NCBI RefSeq assembly: GCF_015710975.1
Contig: NZ_CP049783.1
Span: forward strand, 5,852,393 to 5,916,392
Direction: 5' to 3'
From: Paenibacillus polymyxa
GTDB lineage: Bacteria > Bacillota > Bacilli > Paenibacillales > Paenibacillaceae
DNA: 64,000 nt
The notes under the pieces are model-generated. The model ran no database searches, had not been told where the DNA came from, and was given only the letters and a program-made list of their open reading frames with translations. Shown here piece after piece: positions 18,971-27,815 of this stretch. Every line of letters starts with the position of its first letter. Positions within the stretch are counted from its first letter, which is position 1. The position numbers and the translations under genes were made by a program.

Positions 18971-20073
18971 ATACCCGGGCGGAGCAAAAACCAGTTGTTG
19001 CTGTATTGACAGTGCACGACGATGAACAATTTTTCAAGGGAAATCAGCGAAACTTCAGGGATATTCTAGAAACGGGAACGCGCATGGGGTATCAGGTGTA
19101 CATTGTTACTGTCAGGGACTTGAAGCTGGCAGATGAAACAGTGAAGGGCTACATCTACAACAAAAACTCACAGATATGGGAGGAACAAGATTTCCCATCT
19201 CCACAGGTCATTTATAATCGTATCCCCAACCGTAATTATGAACTTAAAACTTCTGTGCGCGCAAAGCTGGATGAAATTTCACATGCCTCAGGTGTTGAGC
19301 TGTACAATCCGGGCTTTTTTAACAAATGGGAACTGTTCAAATGGCTCCGTACCTCGGAATCCACTCGTCAGCTTGTTCCAATTACCAAACGGTTGAGCAA
19401 CCTGTCTTCCTTAGGAAAAATGCTGTCTGCATATCCATACCTGTATCTCAAACCGGAAAACGGTAAAGCCGGAAAGGGAATTATGATTCTCAGATTCAAC
19501 CCTGAGCATCTGATGGCATACAGGTTGACCATTCAACATGACAAAAAAAGCATAACCTACCGATCTGTATCCTTGTCTCGGTTATGGGGACGTATTCGCC
19601 GAGAAACAGGCAACTCGCCTTATATCATTCAGCAGGGTATCGATCTGGCAACCTATCAGAAAAAGCCCTTCGATTTGCGGCTTCTGGTGCAAAAAAATGC
19701 CCGTGGCGCATGGAGCATTACCGGAGTAGGCGCCAGACTAGCGGGTAAGGGAAGTATTACAACACATGTTCCGCGTGGGGGAAGTGTGGAGGATCCGTTC
19801 AAGCTGCTATCCTCAATCTTTGGACCTGAGGACAGCACAGATTTGCTGGATAAGGTTAAAAGTACGGCCATTCAGATTGCACGTCAAATTGAACGCGCAT
19901 CCGGTCTTTCTCACGGTGAAATGTCTATGGATTTGGGCGTAGACACACTCGGGACCCTCTGGTTTTTTGAAGCCAATGCTAAACCGATGAAATTCGACGA
20001 GCCCGAAATCCGTCAAAAATCACTTAGACGTATATTTCAATACAGCTCCTTTTTGGCCGAACGAATGAAATAA
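18967..20073 (+). CDS. YheC/YheD-type ATP-grasp protein 4
   Basis: A 368-residue short-form paralogue. It begins MNTRAEQKPVVAVLTVHDDE and has the VIYNRIPNRNYE segment seen in all members, the glycine loop KPENGKAGKGI (near 159), LRLLVQKNARG and the metal site FFEANAKP (near 333). It starts inside the end of gene 3 by the ATGA overlap. Downstream, after 18 bp, comes the GNAT-like gene. Function is probably the same class of ATP-dependent ligation; no substrate can be read from sequence. Confidence 0.83.
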   Translation: MNTRAEQKPVVAVLTVHDDEQFFKGNQRNFRDILETGTRMGYQVYIVTVRDLKLADETVKGYIYNKNSQIWEEQDFPSPQVIYNRIPNRNYELKTSVRAKLDEISHASGVELYNPGFFNKWELFKWLRTSESTRQLVPITKRLSNLSSLGKMLSAYPYLYLKPENGKAGKGIMILRFNPEHLMAYRLTIQHDKKSITYRSVSLSRLWGRIRRETGNSPYIIQQGIDLATYQKKPFDLRLLVQKNARGAWSITGVGARLAGKGSITTHVPRGGSVEDPFKLLSSIFGPEDSTDLLDKVKSTAIQIARQIERASGLSHGEMSMDLGVDTLGTLWFFEANAKPMKFDEPEIRQKSLRRIFQYSSFLAERMK

Positions 20074-20091
20074 TCTCAAGGAAGTGGAATC

Positions 20092-20607
20092 ATGCCGCAA
20101 ATTAGCGATGTTCAACATTTGCCTGCCCGGAGTTGGGTACTAAGACGACGACAGTTGCTGTTTCTGGCTCGCAGTTCGGGCGGCATGCGCATTACTCGCA
20201 ATGCTCTGCGGCAGTTGGCTGTTTTAACGCCGGAGCAATTGAACACCCCTGGCTCCTCCCTCCTGTGCGCATATGTGCGCACGGAGAAGGGGCTACGGAT
20301 TGCGGGATTTTCCCTCGCTCTGAATTATGGGAAGGATGCTTGCATCGTGATTGTTCGTCCGCTTTACCGGGGCCGCAGACTGGGCGCTAGACTGCTGTCC
20401 GCCCAGCTCCAACAGCTGCGCCGTCTGACGTGCAGCGTAGCCACCGACAATATGGCCAGTCTCAAAACCTGTTTCGGCGCTGGACTTATTGCGCATGAAA
20501 TGACGACTGGACCGACGGGAAAGCCCACGCTGATATTTTGTGGGGAGTTGTCCGAAGATGAGCAGACGGCAGAGGAAGGTGGAATGCTGTGCCAAAACCT
20601 GTCCTAG
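20092..20607 (+). CDS. GNAT-like acetyltransferase inside the ATP-grasp operon
   Basis: A 171-residue protein with a GNAT-like core. The acetyl-CoA binding motif A is suggested by VRPLYRGRRLGARLLSAQLQ, and the following VATDNMASLKTCFGAGLIAH fits the motif B region where N is followed by a helix. N- and C-terminal ends are less typical. AAGGAAGTGG precedes the ATG. Its 3' end overlaps the GTG of the fifth ATP-grasp gene by 19 bases, so it is clearly part of this operon. An acyl- or acetyl-transfer step beside ATP-dependent ligases suggests a small biosynthetic or spore-surface modification pathway, which is inference. Confidence 0.65.
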   Translation: MPQISDVQHLPARSWVLRRRQLLFLARSSGGMRITRNALRQLAVLTPEQLNTPGSSLLCAYVRTEKGLRIAGFSLALNYGKDACIVIVRPLYRGRRLGARLLSAQLQQLRRLTCSVATDNMASLKTCFGAGLIAHEMTTGPTGKPTLIFCGELSEDEQTAEEGGMLCQNLS

Positions 20608-21767
20608 GCATCATGACTTTGTATTTGAACAGTAAGAAGCAACTGGAGGAACGTGACATATATGAACGCATGATCGCAGAAGGCAAAAGGCTGGGGCTGG
20701 ATATGTATGTATTCACTCCTGCGGATGTCCATAAGGATCGCAGACTGCTCCTTGCCCAAATTTATGATCCACATAGCGGTAAATGGACTCGAAAATGGCG
20801 GGAATTTCCGGATATGATTTTCGACCGCTGCCGAGTGCAGCGCAGTGAGCGGTATCGTCAATTAAAGAAATTCCGATTGCAGTATACAGACCTTGTTTAT
20901 TTAAACCGACCGCTGAGCAATAAATGGGCCATTCATCAGCAGCTTGCGAGAAAGGCTGCCTTTCGCCCCCATCTGCCTGCAACAGAGCCGTTCGATGGAT
21001 TTCATAGTGTAAAGCGAATGCTCAAACAGAATTCACTAGTATACCTCAAGCCAATTAACGGCACAGGAGGCCGCGGCATTTTACGCATTGAGCCTGTTAA
21101 CAAGCAGAGTGGCCTGTATCTGATTGAGGGACGCAATCGCAAGCGCCATATTATTCCCCAGCAACGGGTACGTCTGGATCGTCTGGAGCCGCGTCTGAGC
21201 AGCTGGAACATGGATAACTATATTGTTCAGGAAGGCATTCCTGTGCAGTTGCCGAATGGCAGGGTCCATGATTACCGTATGCTGGTACAGAAAAATAGCC
21301 AGGGAGTATGGGAGCTAACGGGATGTGCCGGGCGCATCGGGGCACATCGGAGTGTCACTTCCAACCTGCATGGCGGAGGCAAGGCAGTACCGATGAAGCA
21401 ATTGCTGACGCAATGGATTCGTGATGAAGGCCACAGAGAGAAAATCATCAAGCAAGGGGAAAAGCTCGGACTGGACATTGCTGCATATCTGGAAGAAAGC
21501 TATGGGGCATTATGTGAGCTTGCGCTCGATTTGGCAATTAATAAGGACGGTCATATCTACGTGCTTGAGGTCAACCCGAAGCCGGCTCGCGAGGTATTTT
21601 CACGCATTGGCGAAAAAGAAACCTATCGTCGTGCCATCACCAAACCTATGGAATATGCCCTATGGGTCTACCACACTCAGATTAATCCGAAGCCGCAGAC
21701 GGAACAAAAAGCAGAAGAACAAACAGAAGATAAGACAGAAAGTAAAGCAAAGGAAGGCTCCGCCTAA
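20589..21767 (+). CDS. YheC/YheD-type ATP-grasp protein 5
   Basis: A 392-residue short-form paralogue starting with GTG after GAAGGTGG within the end of the GNAT gene. The pre-grasp segment reads FPDMIFDRC; the glycine loop is KPINGTGGRGI (near 151, with Arg replacing the usual Lys); then DYRMLVQKNSQG and VLEVNPKPA (near 323). The last 25 residues are a polar tail built from repeats of the type QxEQKAEEQTEDKTESKA, absent from the other four. A strong terminator overlaps the stop, so this gene closes the operon. Confidence 0.83.
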   Translation: MPKPVLGIMTLYLNSKKQLEERDIYERMIAEGKRLGLDMYVFTPADVHKDRRLLLAQIYDPHSGKWTRKWREFPDMIFDRCRVQRSERYRQLKKFRLQYTDLVYLNRPLSNKWAIHQQLARKAAFRPHLPATEPFDGFHSVKRMLKQNSLVYLKPINGTGGRGILRIEPVNKQSGLYLIEGRNRKRHIIPQQRVRLDRLEPRLSSWNMDNYIVQEGIPVQLPNGRVHDYRMLVQKNSQGVWELTGCAGRIGAHRSVTSNLHGGGKAVPMKQLLTQWIRDEGHREKIIKQGEKLGLDIAAYLEESYGALCELALDLAINKDGHIYVLEVNPKPAREVFSRIGEKETYRRAITKPMEYALWVYHTQINPKPQTEQKAEEQTEDKTESKAKEGSA

Positions 21768-21790
21768 GTGGCTGCCTTCCTTTGTTTTGT
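21749..21790 (+). terminator. Terminator of the ATP-grasp operon
   Basis: AAAGGAAGGC and GCCTTCCTTT form a 10-bp stem that includes the end of the last gene, followed by GTTTTGTT. Confidence 0.85.
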
Positions 21791-21869
21791 TATCTGCTTA
21801 ACATCGTTTGCATGTATTATTTATATGGTACGCCACAGCGATTTATAACACTTATCTGCGTTTTCACCG

Positions 21870-22571
21870 TTACTCTGCGTTTTTATAAAGCGTAAGCAAC
21901 TGCGTAAAGTCTGTAATAATCGCATCGGACCCTTCCAACTCATCATTCACACCAAATCCAGCATAAGCACAGCCGATCACTGTCTGTCCGTTCTTTTTGC
22001 CAGCTTCCACATCTGAGGAACGATCTCCTACCATCCATACATTCGAAATATCGTGCTTGCTCAACAGAATTTCTAGCAAATTCACTTTGGAAAGCGTACT
22101 GTATTCCCCAGCGCTGTACAGTCCTTCAAAAATAGGAACCATTTCATACGCTGCAGCGATCCCCTTTACATAATCCTCCAGCCCGTTACTGGCTACGAAT
22201 AATCGGACACCTTGCTCATGAAGTGCCTGAAGTGTTTCTTTTACATGTGGATACAGAGCATGACTTCCATTCTTCAATCCCTCCAGCTCCAGCTGAAGCA
22301 ACAACTCGTCCGCTCTTCTGTGAGCCGCTTCACTGGCTTCTGGCATCACTCTTCTCCAGATTTCATCCAGCAGCATACCCAAACTATTCAAAATAAGCTC
22401 CTCGGGAGGAGTCTCTCCTTCATAAAGCCCTTCGGCGCGCAGCGTATCAAACAGCTTGTGGTACGCAGGAAGCAGCAGCGTCTCCGTCTGGAAAAGTGTA
22501 CCATCCATATCAAATACCATAGCCTCAGGTTTCTTCAACACAGGTGCATTGTTCATGTAGTTATCAGTCAT
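21870..22571 (-). CDS. HAD-superfamily hydrolase (subfamily IA)
   Basis: A 233-residue phosphatase-like protein. Motif I is MVFDMDGTLFQTE (nucleophile and acid Asp), motif II lies in LFVASNGL, and motifs III/IV are LSKVNLLEILLSK and MVGDRSSDVEAGKKNG. A helical cap sits between motifs I and II. The substrate is unknown; relatives include phosphoglycolate phosphatase and beta-phosphoglucomutase types. The ATG used lies right after AGGAAAGGA; the longer frame to 22643 has no such site. It lies 83 bp downstream of a methyltransferase gene on the same strand, possibly the end of the operon that begins at 26185. Confidence 0.85.
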   Translation of the reverse strand: MTDNYMNNAPVLKKPEAMVFDMDGTLFQTETLLLPAYHKLFDTLRAEGLYEGETPPEELILNSLGMLLDEIWRRVMPEASEAAHRRADELLLQLELEGLKNGSHALYPHVKETLQALHEQGVRLFVASNGLEDYVKGIAAAYEMVPIFEGLYSAGEYSTLSKVNLLEILLSKHDISNVWMVGDRSSDVEAGKKNGQTVIGCAYAGFGVNDELEGSDAIITDFTQLLTLYKNAE

Positions 22572-22654
22572 TCCTTTCCTATGTAAGTTTACACTCCAAC
22601 CCCTCTCATGATAAGCAATAAGAGAGGTCTGTGTAAACCTCATTGCGCATACCG

Positions 22655-23317
22655 TTAACTCTTATATTTTTTTAGAATAGTCCTAAAACAATGTAAACCG
22701 CCCCACATATCTGTGTGTAGAGCCCCCCGTGGAAGCTTAAGATCCACACCACTCCAATATGAAAACCCCGCTTCTTCTATCCATTGTTCCATCGTTGAAA
22801 GATCCACTGTAGGATAATCAAATGTCAACAGAAGCATGCCGTCATCCCGTAAAGTTCGGTGAAATTCACGCAAGGCTGCCAAAGATTCATCGGGGGTTAA
22901 GTGCTCCAACACTGATATACATACAATTTTGTCAAAACTGGAATCTTCATAGGGCAATGCGGTCAGATTGGCATGTGCGGAGTGGAGCCGAACCGGTAAA
23001 ATCTCCTGAATGCGCTCAGCAGCCTCCTCCCCAATATCCCGCCGCACCTCAGCCAAGATGGCATCTACAGAAACGATGCGTATATCCAAATCGCAGGCAT
23101 AAACCTGAGCGCAACGGCGGGCAAGCTCGAATTTGAACGGGTGCGGTATTCCACAAGCCGCGTCCAATACTGTATCTTGCCCGGACATAAATTGGAGACA
23201 CCACTCATACTCATAGGGACGACTCCACCAGCTTTGAGGGAGTCTGTAAATCATATTGGACGAATTGGGATCAGAATATACAAAAAAGCGAGACAGATAC
23301 GGGTCAGCCATATTCAT
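22655..23317 (-). CDS. Class I SAM-dependent methyltransferase
   Basis: A 220-residue protein with the Rossmann methyltransferase signature: motif I TVLDAACGIPHPFKFELA (near 49-66), an acidic residue after the second strand (VYACDLDIR), and CISVLEHLTPDESLAALREF. The substrate cannot be read. AAAGGAGG precedes the ATG. It starts 24 bp after the stop of the 947-residue glycosyltransferase/methyltransferase gene, so the two are co-transcribed. The context suggests modification of a surface glycan or glycopeptide. Confidence 0.8.
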   Translation of the reverse strand: MNMADPYLSRFFVYSDPNSSNMIYRLPQSWWSRPYEYEWCLQFMSGQDTVLDAACGIPHPFKFELARRCAQVYACDLDIRIVSVDAILAEVRRDIGEEAAERIQEILPVRLHSAHANLTALPYEDSSFDKIVCISVLEHLTPDESLAALREFHRTLRDDGMLLLTFDYPTVDLSTMEQWIEEAGFSYWSGVDLKLPRGALHTDMWGGLHCFRTILKKYKS

Positions 23318-23341
23318 GAATGTAGCCTCCTTTGGAGATGT

Positions 23342-26185
23342 TTAGATTACTCTTGCTACACAGCATAATTCATGACCCCGTTTCTCACCTTGAAGCTTAG
23401 CCAACAATCCCATTTGCTCTGTAAAGGCAAGCTCACCGTACAAAGGATGTGCTTGCAGCAAGGCATCCAAACCAGCAGGAAGCTGGCGGGTGAACAAAGC
23501 CACCGGGCGCAAGCCGGACTTTTCCAGCAAGAGCGTCAGTGTATGATCCGAATAATGGTACAAATGATCTTCCTCCGTAAATAAAGGTGAGTGAACGCCA
23601 TAAGCCTCGTTGGTAAACGAATTTTTATTGGGCACCGTAATATATAACGTTCCGTCAGGTTGAAGTTGTTCACACAAATCCGTCAAAAATGCGACCGGGT
23701 CCGCGATATGCTCCAGCACATGCCAGCATGCGATGGCTTCGTATTGGTGCTCCAGAGGTAAGTCCGCTTCTTCCTCTAAACTTTCAGTCTCAATCGCTTC
23801 CTGATCTTTATAATCTTGGTTAATTTCTAGAGATTGTTGAATTTGAGCATCTAGCTCTGTTTCACCGTTCCAATAACCTGGTAATAATTCCACCTCATAT
23901 TTGCATTTGGCATAGGCACGCGATTCACTGGACGGCTCAATGCCCACTGCATTCCAGCCAGCTTGAAGGGCAGCATGGATAAATTCTCCAGTCCCTGAAC
24001 CAATCTCAAGCAGCTTTCCTTTTTTGGGACTGAACATATCGAGCAGCATAAGTCCAAAAAGCGCATGATCCCCATAGGTAGACGCCGCTGCACTATCCCG
24101 CATAGCAACCCAATTGGCATTATAAATCTCTGCTATCATTTTCTCAGACTGAATATGATCCACATCCTTACGAAAAACCAATCCACAGAAGCCGCATCCC
24201 ATCAAGGTAAAGTGTTCATAATTGTGAAATACTATCGTGTCGGCTGAGCCACACAATTTGCATTTTACGCTCTGTTCTGCTCCTCTCCCCTTCTCCTTAC
24301 CATAAGAAATAACCTTGGCTTCACCTTTAATTTGGAGATCGGGTTTGTTCATGACCTGCACACTGGCCACCTTGGCGACATCCAAGTCGTTCGCCTGCTG
24401 CGCAGGTTCATATTCTGGTGTAGGTTCTTTTTCTGTGTTTTTGTTGTCCTGATCGACCCAGAGTGTAAGTCGTGGATTCGGGTCCAAAATGGATTCATAT
24501 TGCTCTTTCCATCCATAACGAGCACTTGGGTCAAGCAGCTGGTACCGCTCAAATTTAGCCATGCGAATAGCAGGTGTATACCAACCCCAATGTTGAATAC
24601 GGTAGTTGCTGATCTCTGTGGGAAGGTCAAGTACATTTTCGGGTAATCTCCCACAGTGCAAGGACTGCTCCTTCCATTTATAAGGGAACCCCTCTTTATA
24701 GCGAATTAAAAAAGGACGGTAATACCGATGAGCCTGCCAATACTCATCATCACGGTAATGCGTCGAAGACCACATATCAAACAACCTGAAACAAATCGTA
24801 TCCGCTTTCGTTCCCGCTAACAAAGAATGTACCCCTTGGGCAAAGCGGGATTCGAACATTTCGTCAGCATCCATGCTTAATATCCATTCGGGAGAAGAAG
24901 CCAATGTCTCTCTCCACTGCTGCTTTCGAAGTTCGACTTCATTGATAAAAGAGGGTGTTTCATTGCGGATCAGACGCAGAGGGATTCCTTGTAAGATTTC
25001 CCGGCACAACGCTCCGCTATCGTCATGACTACCATCATCAATAATGACTGCTTCATCAATGTATTCCCGGTGACTCAGCAGCACGTCTGTAAGCTTGCGA
25101 TCTGCCTCATTGCATACCGTCATGGTCAGCGTCAATTTAGGATTAGAGACAGGCGGTGTATAAAGCTCACTTTGTCGTGGACCAGTGAACGCCGGGGGTA
25201 CAACAAACGAATCTGCCGTGTACTTGGCAAAGACAGCAGTTTCGCGGAGATCATCGGGTATAACTGGAGGTTCGTTGAATTTAGGGGTTCTTGACGATGC
25301 TGGACGATTGAAGGCTGGAGAGCTTGGAGAAATATCGGAGTGTTCCGCATGTGTTACATGCTCTGGGCGGTTCGATGTAAAGTACTTTAGAGTGAATAAT
25401 AGCTGTTCTGCCTTCATTCGATCGGCTTCCCGATATAGATGCATTGCCGGATAGTGTGTGTCTACAAAAAGTGGAAATCCAAATGCAGCCGCTCGAATAC
25501 AAAAATGTCGATCTTCTCCCCAATAAGAAACGTTTTTGATTTTACCAAAATGAATCCCTGCTTCCAGCGCCCGTCTGCGGATTAAGGTACACGCCCCTAG
25601 ACCACCCACCTCATACAAACCTGGAACATGCAACTGGTGTATAAAATGCAACTCACGTTGCGCTCGCTCCTCTGCGGACAACACTTCGCCATCTTCACGA
25701 TGGAACAAGTTATATTCATCACTAACCCACACTTGAGGCAATAGCGGTCCTTCCGGTTGCCAGCGTGTCCAGAAAATCTCTGATACAATATCCTTCTCCG
25801 TCTCCACCAGCCTGCACAAGGTACGGGAATGGAGAACCAGGTCTGAATCGACCAGAAACAACGCGTCATAATTGTGCTGAAGTGCATAATCAATAAGACG
25901 ATTTTTAAAGCCAGCCACTTTCCAGACAAGAGCAGGCGGCCAATAATGAGTGTGCTCATCACTTCGGTTCTCCACTTGCTGCGAGCCTGTTAACAAGGGT
26001 AAAACCCGTCCCGGAAGTCGATTGGAAAAGTCAACTAGCCACTGGCTTGAAATCGGATTGTCATTATCATCGACAAACAAATAATCCGGTAGTACGTCAG
26101 GTGCCTCCAGACGCTCCAATGCTTGAAGGAACAAAGACAAAATTTCCGGCTTCTGGTGCACCGGGCTGCCGATTAGTATACGCAT
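23342..26185 (-). CDS. Multidomain protein: two glycosyltransferase-like domains, zinc ribbon and methyltransferase
   Basis: A 947-residue protein that joins several enzymes. Residues 1-270 resemble a glycosyltransferase-A fold with an acidic metal motif (FLVDSDLVLHSR) and WGEDRHFCIRAAAFGFP. Residues about 350-560 form a family-2-type glycosyltransferase (TMTVCNEADRKLTDVLL, IIDDGSHDDSG, WILSMDADEMFE). Near 640-675 is a four-cysteine ribbon (CKLCGS, CGFCGLVF). From about 700 a class I methyltransferase follows (LLEIGSGTGEF near 725, CWHVLEHIADP). Such ribbon-plus-methyltransferase modules occur on sugar C-methyltransferases. GGAGGCG precedes the ATG. The acceptor is unknown; surface or spore glycosylation is likely. 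No frameshift is visible across the whole length. Confidence 0.8.
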   Translation of the reverse strand: MRILIGSPVHQKPEILSLFLQALERLEAPDVLPDYLFVDDNDNPISSQWLVDFSNRLPGRVLPLLTGSQQVENRSDEHTHYWPPALVWKVAGFKNRLIDYALQHNYDALFLVDSDLVLHSRTLCRLVETEKDIVSEIFWTRWQPEGPLLPQVWVSDEYNLFHREDGEVLSAEERAQRELHFIHQLHVPGLYEVGGLGACTLIRRRALEAGIHFGKIKNVSYWGEDRHFCIRAAAFGFPLFVDTHYPAMHLYREADRMKAEQLLFTLKYFTSNRPEHVTHAEHSDISPSSPAFNRPASSRTPKFNEPPVIPDDLRETAVFAKYTADSFVVPPAFTGPRQSELYTPPVSNPKLTLTMTVCNEADRKLTDVLLSHREYIDEAVIIDDGSHDDSGALCREILQGIPLRLIRNETPSFINEVELRKQQWRETLASSPEWILSMDADEMFESRFAQGVHSLLAGTKADTICFRLFDMWSSTHYRDDEYWQAHRYYRPFLIRYKEGFPYKWKEQSLHCGRLPENVLDLPTEISNYRIQHWGWYTPAIRMAKFERYQLLDPSARYGWKEQYESILDPNPRLTLWVDQDNKNTEKEPTPEYEPAQQANDLDVAKVASVQVMNKPDLQIKGEAKVISYGKEKGRGAEQSVKCKLCGSADTIVFHNYEHFTLMGCGFCGLVFRKDVDHIQSEKMIAEIYNANWVAMRDSAAASTYGDHALFGLMLLDMFSPKKGKLLEIGSGTGEFIHAALQAGWNAVGIEPSSESRAYAKCKYEVELLPGYWNGETELDAQIQQSLEINQDYKDQEAIETESLEEEADLPLEHQYEAIACWHVLEHIADPVAFLTDLCEQLQPDGTLYITVPNKNSFTNEAYGVHSPLFTEEDHLYHYSDHTLTLLLEKSGLRPVALFTRQLPAGLDALLQAHPLYGELAFTEQMGLLAKLQGEKRGHELCCVARVI

Positions 26186-26579
26186 GTGTCAACGCCTCCA
26201 TCAGGCGGAAGCCTCATAACCATTCCCCCTCCATGTCCTAACGCATACCATAATTGCGACCAAGCGATATGGGAGTGAGCGTGGTATGAATGGACTTACA
26301 CCTGGAAATATCAATGAAAACGACATCAATACAAAATACAATCTCCCCACTCAACGATAAAACCCATCCTGTCGCACATCCTAACCCGGAACGTCACCCA
26401 CATCTTCAATCCATACCCTTCCCCCAAACATCCAGCTTTGATTTTCTAATTTATTAGAGCAGAACTGAATTTATGATCATCATATCCCCTTTACATGTTC
26501 AAGCCGAATTACTACATAATGAGCAAGCTATCCTAATAAAATGGAAATTATACCAAGTTTTTTGGGAGGGACAGAGAGC
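26186..26579. other. 394-bp intergenic region between divergent glycosyltransferase genes
   Basis: No credible gene. It should carry promoters for both flanking genes. A spaced inverted repeat CATACCA ... TGGTATG (arms 31 bp apart) lies near 26244-26288, and a small palindrome CTAATTTATTAG near 26446. No clear -35/-10 pair stands out. Confidence 0.4.
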
Positions 26580-27653
26580 ATGGTGACTGTCAGCTTATGT
26601 ATGATTGTCAAAAACGAAGAAGAAGCCCTTCATACCTGTCTGAAATCAGTCCATGACCTGGTGGATGAAATCATTATCGTTGATACTGGATCTACCGATA
26701 GAACCCAAGAGGTCGCTGCATCATTCAACGCTCGGATATACAACTTTGAGTGGTGCGATGATTTCTCCGCTGCCCGTAATTATGCGTTTGATCAGGCCAC
26801 GCAAGAATATCAATTTTGGCTGGATGCCGATGACATACTGGAAGAAAAAGATCGACTATCCTTTCTCAACTGGAAAAAACAAGCCACCCTCTCTTATGAC
26901 AGCATTACAATGGATTATGTGCTATCCGTAGATGAACAAGGACAGCCGTTGTATAAGCTCAAAAGAAACCGAATTGTACGGCGTGATCGCAGATTCAGAT
27001 GGACCGGATTTGTTCACGAGTTCCTGAATGTAACAGGCAGCATCTTTCACAGTAATATGGCGGTGACTCATAACAAAACACGAGCTTATACTGCTCGTAA
27101 TTTGCACATATATCTCAAGCATCGGGAGCAGGGCACCGTATTTTCTGAACGAGATCACTACTACTTCGCCAATGAATTATATGATAACGGACGCACACTA
27201 GAAGCCATTCAGCAGTACGAACATTATCTAGGGCTAAATCAAGGATGGATAGAAGATCGGATTGCTGCTTGCTTTAAGCTTGCGGATTGCTACGGTCGTC
27301 AAGCACAAAAACAGGAGCAACGGATGGTACTGCTCCGCACACTTACCCTCGATGTACCACGCGCCCAATTCTGCTGTGCTTTCGGCAATTTGTTCATTGA
27401 AGATGAGCAGTATGCTCAAGCCATTTATTGGTTTCGTCAGGCGACGCTGATTGAGCCCCCGCAAAATGTGATGGCCTTAACCAATTCGTCGTACTATACC
27501 TGGTTTCCACACTTGCAATTATGTCTCTGTTATGACCGAATCGGTGACATCGAAAAAGCAAAATCGCATCATCGCATAGCCCAGTTGCACCATCCTACTC
27601 ATCCAAGTGTTTTATATAACGAGCAGTATTTTGCACAGCTAGACCAAAAATAA
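26580..27653 (+). CDS. Family 2 glycosyltransferase with TPR-like C-terminus
   Basis: A 357-residue protein of the SunS-like / TPR glycosyltransferase group. The GT2 domain opens with VSLCMIVKNEEEALHTCL, has the nucleotide-binding IIVDTGSTDRT and the metal motif FWLDADDILEE, then LVRRDRR-like and FVHEFL segments. The C-terminal 150 residues contain helical repeats (NELYDNGRTLEAIQQYEHYL). The ATG follows GGGAGGG at about ten bases; a longer frame from 26541 lacks a site. It diverges from the 947-residue protein gene, consistent with a shared glycosylation locus. In related proteins the acceptor can be a peptide or protein; here it is unknown. Confidence 0.82.
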   Translation: MVTVSLCMIVKNEEEALHTCLKSVHDLVDEIIIVDTGSTDRTQEVAASFNARIYNFEWCDDFSAARNYAFDQATQEYQFWLDADDILEEKDRLSFLNWKKQATLSYDSITMDYVLSVDEQGQPLYKLKRNRIVRRDRRFRWTGFVHEFLNVTGSIFHSNMAVTHNKTRAYTARNLHIYLKHREQGTVFSERDHYYFANELYDNGRTLEAIQQYEHYLGLNQGWIEDRIAACFKLADCYGRQAQKQEQRMVLLRTLTLDVPRAQFCCAFGNLFIEDEQYAQAIYWFRQATLIEPPQNVMALTNSSYYTWFPHLQLCLCYDRIGDIEKAKSHHRIAQLHHPTHPSVLYNEQYFAQLDQK

Positions 27654-27673
27654 TATTCTGTTGAGCGCCATTG

Positions 27674-27710
27674 AAAAAGTCGATTTCTTTTGTAGAAAAT
27701 CGACTTTATT
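27674..27710 (+). terminator. Terminator after the glycosyltransferase gene
   Basis: AAAGTCGATTT and AAATCGACTTT form an 11-bp stem with a 10-base loop followed by ATT. Confidence 0.65.
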
Positions 27711-27752
27711 AGCTACAATCTGCTTTGTTTACAAGTTACTAGTTTTATAGAT

Positions 27753-27795
27753 AGGAAAGGCCACCTGCACGTGATGCTTGCAGATGGCCTTTCCT
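27753..27795 (-). terminator. Hairpin downstream of cotJC
   Basis: An 11-bp arm AGGAAAGGCCA pairs with TGGCCTTTCCT, with an inner CTGCA/TGCAG pairing, giving a strong stem between converging genes. The minus-strand uridine run is weak, but the position just after the cotJC stop fits a terminator. Confidence 0.65.
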
Positions 27796-27815
27796 ATTCG
27801 TCATACAAGACTCCT

